This document shows, one piece after another, positions 55,901 to 64,000 of a stretch of 64,000 nt of DNA (its first letter is position 1; each line of letters begins with the position of its first letter). The position numbers and the translations under genes are program-made. The notes beneath the pieces are model-generated. The model ran no database searches and had not been told where the DNA came from. It worked only from the letters and a program-made list of their open reading frames with translations. The stretch covers positions 46,006,980 through 46,070,979 of the forward strand of contig OX104113.1 in the NCBI GenBank assembly GCA_944474755.1, in the 5' to 3' direction. Source of the DNA: Limnoperna fortunei (Eukaryota > Mollusca > Bivalvia > Mytilida > Modiolidae).

Positions 55901-57028
55901 AAACATTCATAGTTGGCAGTAGACCCCTTCCTGTAGCACGTACCATTGTTGTAACAGGGCAAACTTTCACATGGATTGTGATCTAAAAATATGATTTGGT
56001 GGCAAATGAATGAATAAGATCCTTGTGTGCATCATCTCAAAGTTTTAGTTATTTCGATTTTATTCATAATTGTCATTTAAGTATTGTTTTCAGTTGTCGA
56101 TTACATTATTGAATATACTTTGGATCGGTTTACGCCAATAAACCGCGACCTTAGTGTAGGCAAATAATATAAATCGAAGTTTTAATAAGAGTGGTAGTTT
56201 TGCAATATCATCGCCATATTTTCTCGGTTTTGACTTATTTTCCAATAAACATACCTTATACTTAGAGACCCTTATTTTTCATTTTTTGATAAAATGTATA
56301 CCAGGAAATTTTCACAAAAATTCAAAGAATCGTTAAAATTAATTGTACTCTCTTCTCTTATCGACTTGTATTCCCATACCTATATTGTCTTGAATAAAGA
56401 TAAATGTTTACACACAGAAATCTATCTACAAACAGTACATACCCCATGCAATAAAAGAGAAACAATGCGAGTTACTCCTCTGTCTGCAAAAATAAATTTA
56501 ATAAAAATACATGAGTTTAAACAATGTTTTTAAATTAAAACCATTGTGTTTTAATCATTTTTCATATGGTTACAATATTGGAATAATATTAAAACATATA
56601 TTTAAATCATTAAAACATACCCAGAATCATCTTCGGTAATGGCGCAGAAAATATTATCTCCCTTTTGATTATGGATAGGTGTCCATTGTAGCTCCCAGTA
56701 TACAACTCCTGGCCGAGAACCGTCAGAAAATGGACCGGTATGTGTCATGCCCGGTGGGCAGGTAACTGATATGGTAGTCACACTAATGTGAAGAAATATT
56801 ATAATTATTTTCCGCATATTTGTATTCTAAAATAATTTATAATAAGCATGTTAAGTATAATTATTCTAACAACATTCTTTTTATTCACATTTAAAATCCC
56901 AATATGAGTTTGAAAAATATTAAAGTATTTAAGTACACTGACAGAAAAAACGAAATCAAATGTTGTTGAAAATTTGTTATATGTCAATGGCTTAAAATAA
57001 TCATATATCTTCGTTACCTAATTGCATG

Positions 57029-57076
<48 letters not shown>

Positions 57077-60000
57077 TTAGCTGTCGGATTCATCGAGTTG
57101 GATGCATATATTTTTGTTTGTATACTGTGTCCAGCTTCAACTGATATTTGACTTCCTGCAGCAGGTGTAGGTTCAACAAATATTGGTTTCTGATTGCAGC
57201 CTAATGGTTTTGTCAATGTGTGTACCAGGAACTATAAAAATTAAAATTTATTAAGTTATGATATTTGGCCTTTTAAAGTCTTAATATCTAACAACTACCC
57301 TACACTATGATGGTTAATTGTTAGTTTGACTTTTTGCAATAAAAAAGAAAATTTCTGCGCTAGATTAGGTGTTTGGTACAAGTCGGGTTTTAGTACAGAA
57401 CAAAGCAGTTGGACGTAAGTGGCATTGGTCATTTTGATTTATTTTCCTTACTACTGCTCTAACGACTTTTTCTTAAACGTATATTTGCTATCATGACAAT
57501 GCGTTAAAGCACACACAGCTGTTACACCGCATATAAAAACTAATTTGATCTCTCTGGTGTCACAGTCAAAGCCTTTATTACTGTTAGCCACAACCACCAC
57601 CATGGAATGTACCACATACAGTATAGATGTAAAAATGTTTACAATTCGAATAAAATTGTTTCCCATTTATGAAAATCATAGCATGATTCACAGATTTGGG
57701 AAAACTAATTGTAAGTGTATTGTCAGACTAGGATTCCCTCTCTTCAGTATTTCCTGTGATCAAAGATTAAACTATGTTTCTTGTTTTGAAGGCTGCATAT
57801 TCAACAAATGTCTTGTTGTTTTTGTAAATGATGCTTATAAATGTTTACAGCATTCAACCAATGACCGATTCCCTTATTTATTTTCCACATCAAAATAATA
57901 TTTAGTCGCAAGTCATGTCAATATTTCTGAGTATTTTCAAAATAGATTATTAAACTTAATTAAATAGGACTGAATTATTATTTATCGTTTTTTTTACTAA
58001 TGAACAGTGTTCACATAGTTTAAATGAGTTAAATCAGCAAACAAATCAATTTACTAATAATTTTTTCTCGAATAATTTAATCAAGTAATAATCAGTGCTA
58101 ATTACCTGCAGATGGACAGGACCACTTGGCAATGTTCCAAGTTTGCAAGAAAATGATAGACTGGTATTCATTTCTTCTGGAATTGATCTCGAACTTATTC
58201 ATGAAGAAAGGCATTATCGTTTTCTTACATTTACTTAATGCCTGAAAGGAAATTAGCCACACAGTTCTAGTCTGACGGGGTTAATTAGTTACCTGAACTG
58301 GAACAGATGTCATGGGTGTACTCGTGTTGTACGATGAATTACCAATGGTAATTGGTGACTTTGGAAAATCTTCAACGGTCAATGCTAAAGCATACCAGCC
58401 ATCATCTTTAAAGTGAACAGCATCTGCGTTAAATTTTAAGGTGCACGTTTCCTAATCACAAATAAATTAAAAATCTTTATATCAGTTGTTTCAGTTTGTA
58501 AGAGTTCACAATAAATTAAAAAATCTTTTATATCAGTTGTTTCAGTTTTTAAGAGTTGCTAAAGTAGATGAATGTCTAAAAGAAAAGTTATGTTATACTT
58601 AAAGCTCCACAACTGTAAATACCCAAACGCAAAGTTGCTATGCTAAAGTGTGAACACGATCCTTATGACAATTGTTGTTTGTCAAAATAATAAGCAACAA
58701 TCTTAAACCAAATAAAGTAAAAAAGGCACCGCTTTGCTTATATAATTTGTAATATACAATCAAAATAAATGGCCTTTGGTATATCGATGATCGTGAATTT
58801 AATGTTTTCCTTTATAACACTATAAATATATTCCCCAAAACGTAAAGGTTAAGGTAAAATTTTATCTAGAGCTTTAATTCAAAGCTATTGTCTTAAGGAG
58901 ATTGATTGCGTCTTCGATTAAAGGGCAGCCAGCAATATTTAGGACAATAACAAGTTTAAAAAGAAATTAACGAGGACAAGGGACTGGCCAAGGTATACAA
59001 AATGTTTGCTGCCAATGGAAAATGAAATATTTAGAAGGGATGAAGAATTAACCTCCTTTTGCATTGGCTTTATTGGGCCTACCCTTTTTGAAATCCATAT
59101 AGCGGTTTTTATTGTACAAGTACCCTAGCAATCTGTAACAAAGGATTATTCACTTTAGTACCATGGTCAAGCTTTCTGTATTTCAACCTGACAATACCCC
59201 CAAACATTGAGACCTCTCAAATCCGCCACAGGGAGAAAGAGTTGGCAGCTCTGTGAGTACTGGAATCCTGCTTATAGGTCACAGACAACAAAGAAAAGAT
59301 GCAAGACTATATATTTTTAACTTATAAATGGTTTGCTTGTTGTTTTGGTAGGTTTCTGTAAATGTGTAGACTAACCATTAACTCCCTTATCATTGGGAAG
59401 TATACTAAATCGGTTATGAGTGTTTAAGCATCCAAGAAACAATAAAGTACATTTTCATTAACTCACTATGGGCCTTTATGGTCTAGATGTCAAAGTTAGC
59501 CATTTACTACTGATTACTGGCCTTTAGACCATACTGTGATGGTTCACAGTGCTCAAACACAGAGCTGCCTAGCGCGTCTCTAGATTGCGGATAGGGGAGG
59601 GGTTCTTGTGTCATAATACGTTAAGCCTGACCGCGCACTTTAGTGAGTATGATGTGTGGAAAGTGCCACGCTCGTTGCACAAAAAAGACAAATCTTATAG
59701 ATGACGATAAGAGTAAGCGTTGTAGCCGCTACAAAGGCCTTAGTTTGTACGCCAAAACACCATACTTTCCAGTAGAGGTAAAAATTGTTGGCCCTTGGGA
59801 TCATCTTTCCCGATTTGATTTATTGTTTTTTCACTTGTTTCCGTCCTCCATATAGCTGCAAAACTGCTCTCTGGACGTAAAACAAACATTCAATTTTACA
59901 CTAAATAAATCAGACCACTCGCTTGTCAAAACATGGCTGTGCGACTATTTGTGTTTAATAAGTAATTGAACCCTATTAACTCTATCATGTCTGTCCAACA

Positions 60001-61018
60001 CACGATTTTGGCATGGGATATTTTGCAAGAAAGCCAAAACTTTTTTCTATTTTGCAGACGGTTGTCAGACGCTAGTTTAATTTAAAACAAATAAAATACA
60101 CATGTCTGTCGAATAATCACCTTTAAATACCCATGTTGGAATACGGCTAAGCTCTGTTCATAGCTACAATCCAGATAAGTTCATTGCGTCTGATCAGTAC
60201 TTGCCATACTGCACTTCAAAAATGTATAGCGTATACTTTTGGTAAACCAAAATTTCAATCCCCATGTTAGACGACCGAACTTTTTCTATCTTATATATGT
60301 GCGAACGATAAAATTAACTTACTGATAGTGAGTAAAAATGGTTTACGGAAATTTTTCACGGAGTCGTATCAATATTGGAAAGATGTGCACTTTAAAATGA
60401 GCAACTGCAAAAACAAACTATAAACACAAAAACAAATATTAGCAACCATAACTGAAATAAATTATAGAATGACCTCAGGGGCTCCAGAACCTTGAGCAAT
60501 TTCAGGTCCATGTGTAGCAAATGCCATGTTACAACCCTGAATAAACTGAAAACAAACATTTTGTAGCGATCGACCTTATTCATTACCCAGTAGTGACCTC
60601 TGTTAATTTTAATTGCAGAATTCAATCCAAACGTCTTCAATTCCTGTTGAAGCATTTTCATCATCGGGAACAATTCGGTGCCCATCTACATAAGATTTAC
60701 TAGCATATCAGATATCATATTCATTTAAATAGATAAATTCCGTAGGTAACTTATGATGAAATGTTGCTATAAATGAATGGGAAAAACAGCGTACCCTATA
60801 TTCAATTCACTACAATACATACATAAATCGAATTACATGGCCTACAGCTGTAGAAACAATTTCATTTACAAAAAAATCGTACCTCGTTCAGCAAAGCGTT
60901 TGGAAGAAGATGGCAAATACTGTCACACTCTTTACCTTCCGCCCAACGACATTTTATCATATCACCGTCAGGATCTACCATTGGTATTTGAAGTTCATGC
61001 TCACAGTTAAATTGCAAT
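52841..61018 (-). CDS. Gene B: 3' portion of a second FRGG/EGF paralogue (gene-level entry)
   Basis: Nine exons in order: 61018-60883, 58451-58293, 57231-57077, 56782-56621, 56483-56443, 55982-55866, 55419-55306, 54974-54890, 52917-52841. Every exon matches gene A exons 4-10, 13 and 14 in phase and, except the juxtamembrane one, in length. Exons equivalent to 1-3 are not found up to 64000, so they lie beyond the right edge. There is one EGF pair instead of two. I could not identify a cytoplasmic-tail exon between 52841 and about 45000. The protein is a type I membrane protein of unknown function. Confidence 0.82.
53012..53595. mobile_element. Non-autonomous terminal-inverted-repeat element in gene B
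   Basis: Left arm ATAATGTAGCTCCTTTTTTG, ACGGAGCTACAAAGAGGTCC and right arm complement GGACCTCTTTGTAGCTCCGT, AGATACATTATTGTAG. About 580 bp, AT-rich, no coding region. Confidence 0.75.
53758..53825 (-). mobile_element. SINE family 1, 3' tail fragment
   Basis: TGTTAAACGCCACTTTCAGC and AATTTTTCAGCTATATCACGG correspond to the minus-strand tail only. Confidence 0.6.
54100..54830 (+). repeat. Foldback element F1, longer copy, in gene B
   Basis: GACATATTAGAATCGATATA, GGGCTCTATGCGAATTAGAA, CATGGTCAGACCTTATATTT on the left and AAATATAAGGTCTGACCATG on the right, with about 380 bp between arms. Located between the membrane and juxtamembrane exons, as in gene A. Confidence 0.75.
54890..54974 (-). CDS. 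Gene B juxtamembrane exon
   Basis: 85 nt, phase 1 to phase 2, four codons longer than in gene A. Encodes [20 protein letters not shown] then FNACLSIG. Confidence 0.78.
55306..55419 (-). CDS. Gene B EGF domain 2 (calcium-binding type)
   Basis: 114 nt, phase 1 on both sides. Encodes [36 protein letters not shown]; donor G/GTAGGC. Confidence 0.92.
55452..55615 (-). mobile_element. SINE family 2 fragment in gene B intron
   Basis: AACTATATCCAGGACGAGAA, TTGCACAAAGATTGTAACAC, TTTTGAGTCGAGCACTGTG; internally deleted, between the two EGF exons. Confidence 0.55.
55866..55982 (-). CDS. Gene B EGF-like domain 1
   Basis: 117 nt, phase 1 on both sides. Encodes [34 protein letters not shown]; six EGF cysteines. 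Confidence 0.92.
56443..56483 (-). CDS. Gene B micro-exon equivalent to A exon 8
   Basis: 41 nt between acceptor TTTTTGCAG and donor G/GTATGT, encoding [13 protein letters not shown] in phase with its neighbours. Only comparison with gene A makes this exon visible. Confidence 0.83.
56621..56782 (-). CDS. Gene B exon equivalent to A exon 7
   Basis: 162 nt. Encodes [25 protein letters not shown] and [13 protein letters not shown]; donor GG/GTATGT, acceptor TTCACATTAG. Confidence 0.87.
57031..57076. repeat. TTA/TAT trinucleotide microsatellite
   Basis: About 15 copies of TTA, directly abutting the splice donor of the gene B exon at 57077. Length changes here could affect donor context. Confidence 0.9.
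57077..57231 (-). CDS. Gene B exon equivalent to A exon 6
   Basis: 155 nt. Encodes [32 protein letters not shown] and [11 protein letters not shown]; acceptor AATTTTTATAG. The donor GTAATA is immediately followed by the TAT/TTA microsatellite at 57031-57075. Confidence 0.87.
58106..58241 (-). other. Exon-like open segment in a gene B intron
   Basis: 136 nt between a fine acceptor (CTAATTTCCTTTCAG) and donor (CTGCAG/GTAATT), open in one frame ([14 protein letters not shown]...). It would enter in phase 0 but leave in phase 1, so including it between its neighbours breaks the frame. It may be chance, a decoy exon or a poison exon. Confidence 0.2.
58293..58451 (-). CDS. Gene B exon equivalent to A exon 5
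   Basis: 159 nt, phase 0 on both sides. Encodes [42 protein letters not shown] and VPVQ; acceptor TGTGATTAG, donor CAG/GTAACT. Confidence 0.88.
58464..58560. repeat. Tandem duplication of about 48 bp
   Basis: AAATTAAAAATCTTTATATC / AGTTGTTTCAGTTTGTAAGA occurs twice in a row next to a gene B exon. Confidence 0.75.
58895..59290 (-). mobile_element. SINE family 2 copy in gene B intron
   Basis: GGAGATTGATTGCGTCTTCG, GCCAGCAATATTTAGGACAA, ACCATGGTCAAGCTTTCTGT, GGCAGCTCTGTGAGTACTGG. Confidence 0.6.
59520..59905 (+). mobile_element. SINE family 2 copy in gene B intron
   Basis: CCATACTGTGATGGTTCACA, CAGAGCTGCCTAGCGCGTCT, GTTGTAGCCGCTACAAAGGC, tail CCATATAGCTGCAAAACTGC, CTGGACGTAAAACAAACATT. Opposite orientation to the neighbouring copy at 58895. 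Confidence 0.65.
60462..60685 (-). pseudogene. Unrecognised coding-like fragment with one frameshift, inside a gene B intron
   Basis: One frame gives [31 protein letters not shown]; a second frame continues with [20 protein letters not shown] and GAPEVIL before a stop. Both halves have coding-like composition and join through a single frame change near 60575. A 29-nt GT...AG stretch sits at the junction but is too short for a normal intron, so I favour a decayed fragment. I cannot name the family. Confidence 0.35.
60883..61018 (-). CDS. Gene B exon equivalent to A exon 4
   Basis: 136 nt, acceptor TATAATCAG, donor GAG/GTACGA. Encodes [42 protein letters not shown]; nearly the same as gene A. 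Confidence 0.88.
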
Positions 61019-61229
61019 CTGATTATAAAGAAATCTTTTTGTATCAGCAAGTACTTAAATTGCAATTAAAAGTGAAAAAAACATGTTTAAACGGCAACAA
61101 GTGCAAACATTTTTTCTTTAGAAGGTCATTGTTTAAAATTGTATGACAATGTTCCCTAAAGATACTGAAACGATTTTTTAAATTGGCTGAAAAACTCTTA
61201 TATTTCAATCTCTATTTATAAGGGTTTTT

Positions 61230-61590
61230 TTCTGTTTCAAGGTCTAGATAGCATTTGTCGGATTTGGTATAACGTTTTTGAAATTTGGTGATAAAAACTG
61301 TACATATCGTTATCATTTGGATTTTTAAATAATGTTTGGGTTTGTGAGCCACTGACGAGTCTTGATCAAACGAAACGCGCGTCCTAGCGTAGTAATTTTT
61401 ATAACGTTGCTATCTTTGATGACATTTTATTTACAACCACTAGGTCGGTGCTGTACTGATGGACTTTTTGTCAACGAGGTTACTACCAGCCCAGTAGTCA
61501 CACTTCGGGACTGACAGTATATCATCGATTCTTTCAGTGATATATTCATTGTCTAAATTTATTGCCCTGAAATTTTAAAAATAATTTTAA
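61230..61590 (+). repeat. Dispersed repeat R1, plus copy
   Basis: TTGTCGGATTTGGTATAACG, ACGAGTCTTGATCAAACGAA, ACGCGCGTCCTAGCGTAG, ATCGATTCTTTCAGTGATAT. Closest to 13530-14060. Confidence 0.62.
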
Positions 61591-61604
61591 TTCTATGTTT
61601 GTTT

Positions 61605-61805
61605 TTTAATTTTCAATGTGTAGATAACCTTGGTCGGATTTGGAATAATATTTTGAAATATCGGTGACAAAAACTCTCTTATTATCTTACTCATTTGGAT
61701 TTTAAATATTATTTGAGTTTGACTGACGAGGAGTCTTGATTAGACGAAACGCATGTATTTCATAGTAAATTCTATTATCTTTTGTATCTTTGAGGACATG
61801 TTATT
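61605..61805 (+). repeat. Dispersed repeat R1, short plus copy
   Basis: TTGGTCGGATTTGGAATAAT, GGAGTCTTGATTAGACGAAA, CTATTATCTTTTGTATCTTT follow 61230 as a direct neighbour. Confidence 0.58.
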
Positions 61806-62424
61806 ATATTTGATTTCAAGATAAAACTACAGTATTAAGCCGTCTACACCTTCAATTACAATTTTGGCAAAGGCGCTATATTTTACAATAACGCAATTAT
61901 TTGCATTTTTTCCTATATGTGGTACCACCTGCAATTAAAATCTCATATGCAAAACTCCCTTTGGTAAACTCCCTTCTGCCCGACCATAGTTTTTTGGGGT
62001 AAGTTAAAAAATAAAACGTAATTTTAGCAAATACAAAAATCTACGTTAGTAGGTAAAAATTACCGAATTTTGGTTGAAAAAATCGGCACTGAAAGAAAAA
62101 ATGTCTATCTCCATCTTAATTGTTAAAAGCTCGGTTATACTTGTTAATATCCTCTCAAATACAGAACATTTTCATGTTGTGAAGAAATAGTCACGCTGTT
62201 GTAATCTACAAGTATATTGCCAGGCAAGGGTCTCGCCTGAACGTGGAACAAAACAGCCAGTTCAGTAAACATGATACTTATGTTATGTGTTGTCATATAG
62301 CATATATAACTTTTGTTGAAACAGACCATCATTACAACAATACATGAGATACTGAAATGTACAAGCAGGAATAGATAAAAGATTTTTAAAAAATGTACAG
62401 TTTTATACATTATATATTTCACCG

Positions 62425-62461
62425 TTTGATGTATATATTTTACAATAAAACTTGTTAGTTA

Positions 62462-62498
<37 letters not shown>

Positions 62499-62640
62499 AA
62501 ATTTTTGACAAGAAACACCGTCATTTGTATCGTTGCATAATCTTCTAGACTTGTATATTATTGTTTGTTTATGCTGTATCGTCATGTTTGTCGATCCGAT
62601 ACTTAATAAGGTTACTGGTTGGTAAACTCTTTAGACTTTT
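62425..62640. repeat. AT microsatellite and flanking repeat, first copy
   Basis: TATTTTACAATAAAACTTGT, TAGTTAAAAATATATATATA, then TTGACAAGAAACACCGTCAT and GTATCGTTGCATAATCTTCT. The same sequence recurs at 63718-63825. Confidence 0.75.
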
Positions 62641-62650
62641 ATATATATAT

Positions 62651-63092
62651 ATACGTCTACAAATTAAGCCCAACACTGTTTGAATTAGATTTTTAACACT
62701 GTCAAATTTTTGCTTTCCCTCAGCGGGATTCGAACTCACACCGTTGTGACACTGTGGCACCAATTCGCCTGCACTATGTCCAGCAGTCTAGACCCCTCGG
62801 CCAAATCCGCTATATAAAAATATAGCTTCATTAACCGGGGTGAATCTTAGACATAGACATAGTACATGTGTACTAGCGTGTGACGATGGAATTTTCGTAA
62901 CCAATACGTATTAATCTGACAGTAATCTAATTCAGCATTTTTGTATATATTATATAGGATGACAAAGTTACTTGTCATGCAGTCACAGTAAGAAGTAAAT
63001 TATATACAAACGTCTGTGACAACCATATAATATATCTATCCAGCGGATTTCTGAAACATCAGAAATACAGGGTTAATATCAAATATTTATAT
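62651..63092 (-). repeat. Tandem array unit 1 containing SINE family 3
   Basis: The minus strand of 62652-62815 is tRNA-like: TTTGGCCGAGGGGTCTAGAC (A box) and TGTGAGTTCGAATCCCGCTG (B box), then TTTGACAGTGTTAAAAATC. The rest is spacer shared by the next unit. Unit length about 442 bp. Confidence 0.8.
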
Positions 63093-63538
63093 ATACGTCT
63101 ACAAATTAAGCCCAACACTGTTTGAATTAGATTTTTAACACTGTCAAATTTTTGCTTTCCCTCAGCGGGATTCGAACTCACACCGTTGTGACACTGTGGC
63201 ACCAATTCGCCTGCACTATGTCCAGCGGTCTAGACCCCTCGGCCAAATCCGCTATATAAAAATATAGCTTCATTAACCGGGGTGAATCTTAGACATAGAC
63301 ATAGTACATGTGTACTAGCGTGTGACGATGGAATTTTCGTAACCAATACGTATTAATCTGACAGTAATCTAATTCAGCATTTTTGTATATATTATATAGG
63401 ATGACAAAGTTACTTGTCATGCAGTCACAGTAAGTAAATTATATACAAACGTCTAAGTATTGTGACAACCATATAATATATCTATCCAGCGGATTTCTGA
63501 AACATCAGAAATACAGGGTTAATATCAAATATTTATAT
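63093..63538 (-). repeat. Tandem array unit 2 containing SINE family 3
   Basis: Nearly identical to unit 1 (a few indels, e.g. AGTAAGAAGTAAATT versus AGTAAGTAAATT), about 446 bp. Confidence 0.82.
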
Positions 63539-63718
63539 ATACGTCTACAAATTAAGCCCAACACTGTTTGAATTAGATTTTTAACACTGTCAAATTTTTG
63601 CTTTCCCTCAGCGGGATTCGAACTCACACCGTTGACACTGTGGCACCAATTCGCCTGCACTATGTCCAGCGGTCTAGACCCCTCGGCCAAATCCGCTATA
63701 TAAAAATATAGCTTCATT
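63539..63718 (-). repeat. Tandem array unit 3, truncated to the SINE part
   Basis: Carries the tRNA-like segment with a 3-bp deletion (CACCGTTGACACTGTGG) and stops after TATAGCTTCATTA. Confidence 0.8.
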
Positions 63719-63818
63719 ATATTTTACAATAAAACTTGTTAGTTAAAAATATATATATATAATAAGCATGGAATTAATATTTGACAAGAAACACCGTCAT
63801 TTGTATCGTTGCATAATC

Positions 63819-63909
<91 letters not shown>

Positions 63910-63937
63910 ACTGACAAGTTTTATTGTAAAATAGATC
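63718..63937. repeat. AT microsatellite inside an inverted repeat
   Basis: About 82 nt of AT dinucleotides (63824-63906). TATTTTACAATAAAACTTGT on the left and GACAAGTTTTATTGTAAAAT on the right are inverted copies of one sequence. Confidence 0.8.
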
Positions 63938-64000
63938 GATAGTATATGGCAGATGTATTCAAATATCTTCGGTTTAAAGATGCATGATGTAAGATCTTAC

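Noticed and set aside
57545..57898. Plus-strand 117-codon frame ([14 protein letters not shown]...)
   Set aside because: In a gene B intron on the opposite strand, no recognisable domain, no promoter or splice support; AT-rich chance frame is likely.
62652..62815. A functional tRNA gene
   Set aside because: The tRNA-like A and B boxes are present, but the segment recurs as part of a tandem SINE unit and lacks a clean cloverleaf and terminator; treated as a tRNA-derived SINE.

Overview
This window looks like AT-rich, intron-rich, repeat-dense metazoan nuclear DNA. I infer a marine bivalve, most likely Mytilus or a close relative. The evidence is the split genes with GT/AG boundaries, abundant tRNA-headed SINEs, Tc1 and non-LTR debris, and a reverse-transcriptase family that I associate with mussel genomes. 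No prokaryotic operons, rRNA genes or CRISPR arrays are visible. The species call comes from recognition, not from any search.

The genes form a head-to-tail cluster on the minus strand. They are paralogues of an uncharacterised secreted or membrane family; I call it the 'FRGG/EGF receptor' family here. Gene A (38559 down to 14561) is complete. Its 16 exons, with matching phases and good splice sites, give an uninterrupted 738-residue reading frame. In order it has a signal peptide, an N-terminal beta-rich GSHFRGG domain, a set of Ig/cadherin-like modules (MVDPDGD...[28 protein letters not shown]), four EGF domains, one transmembrane helix and a tyrosine-containing tail of about 148 residues. 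Gene B (exons 61018 down to 52841) is the 3' part of a second paralogue that begins beyond the right edge; it has one EGF pair and a transmembrane exon, and I found no tail. Gene C (5559-4934) shows only exons 1 and 2 before the left edge. Such proteins would act at the cell surface. Tandem paralogy, variable EGF number and a tyrosine-bearing tail suggest recognition or adhesion, but that role is inference.

Layout: 1-600 non-LTR reverse-transcriptase fragment; 1.5-4.7 kb SINEs and a tandem-monomer element; 4.9-5.6 kb gene C; 6-8.8 kb SINE debris and AT-rich sequence; 8.8-11.7 kb two decayed copies of a Penelope-like RT element; 12.4-13.45 kb decayed LINE carrying a nested SINE; 13.5-14.1 kb dispersed repeat; 14.5-38.6 kb gene A, whose introns hold two Tc1-type elements, SINEs, foldback repeats and a duplicated block of about 3.2 kb that doubled its EGF pair; 38.7-52.8 kb mostly repeat-derived or featureless AT-rich DNA; 52.8-61.0 kb gene B; 61.2-64 kb dispersed repeats, a tandem SINE array and a long AT microsatellite.

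The most notable non-genic structures are three different elements that share an architecture (a GTCC-rich tract plus internal monomers of about 160 bp), a group of long hairpins, some with GC-rich apices, and one foldback repeat that lies in the same intron of genes A and B in opposite orientation.
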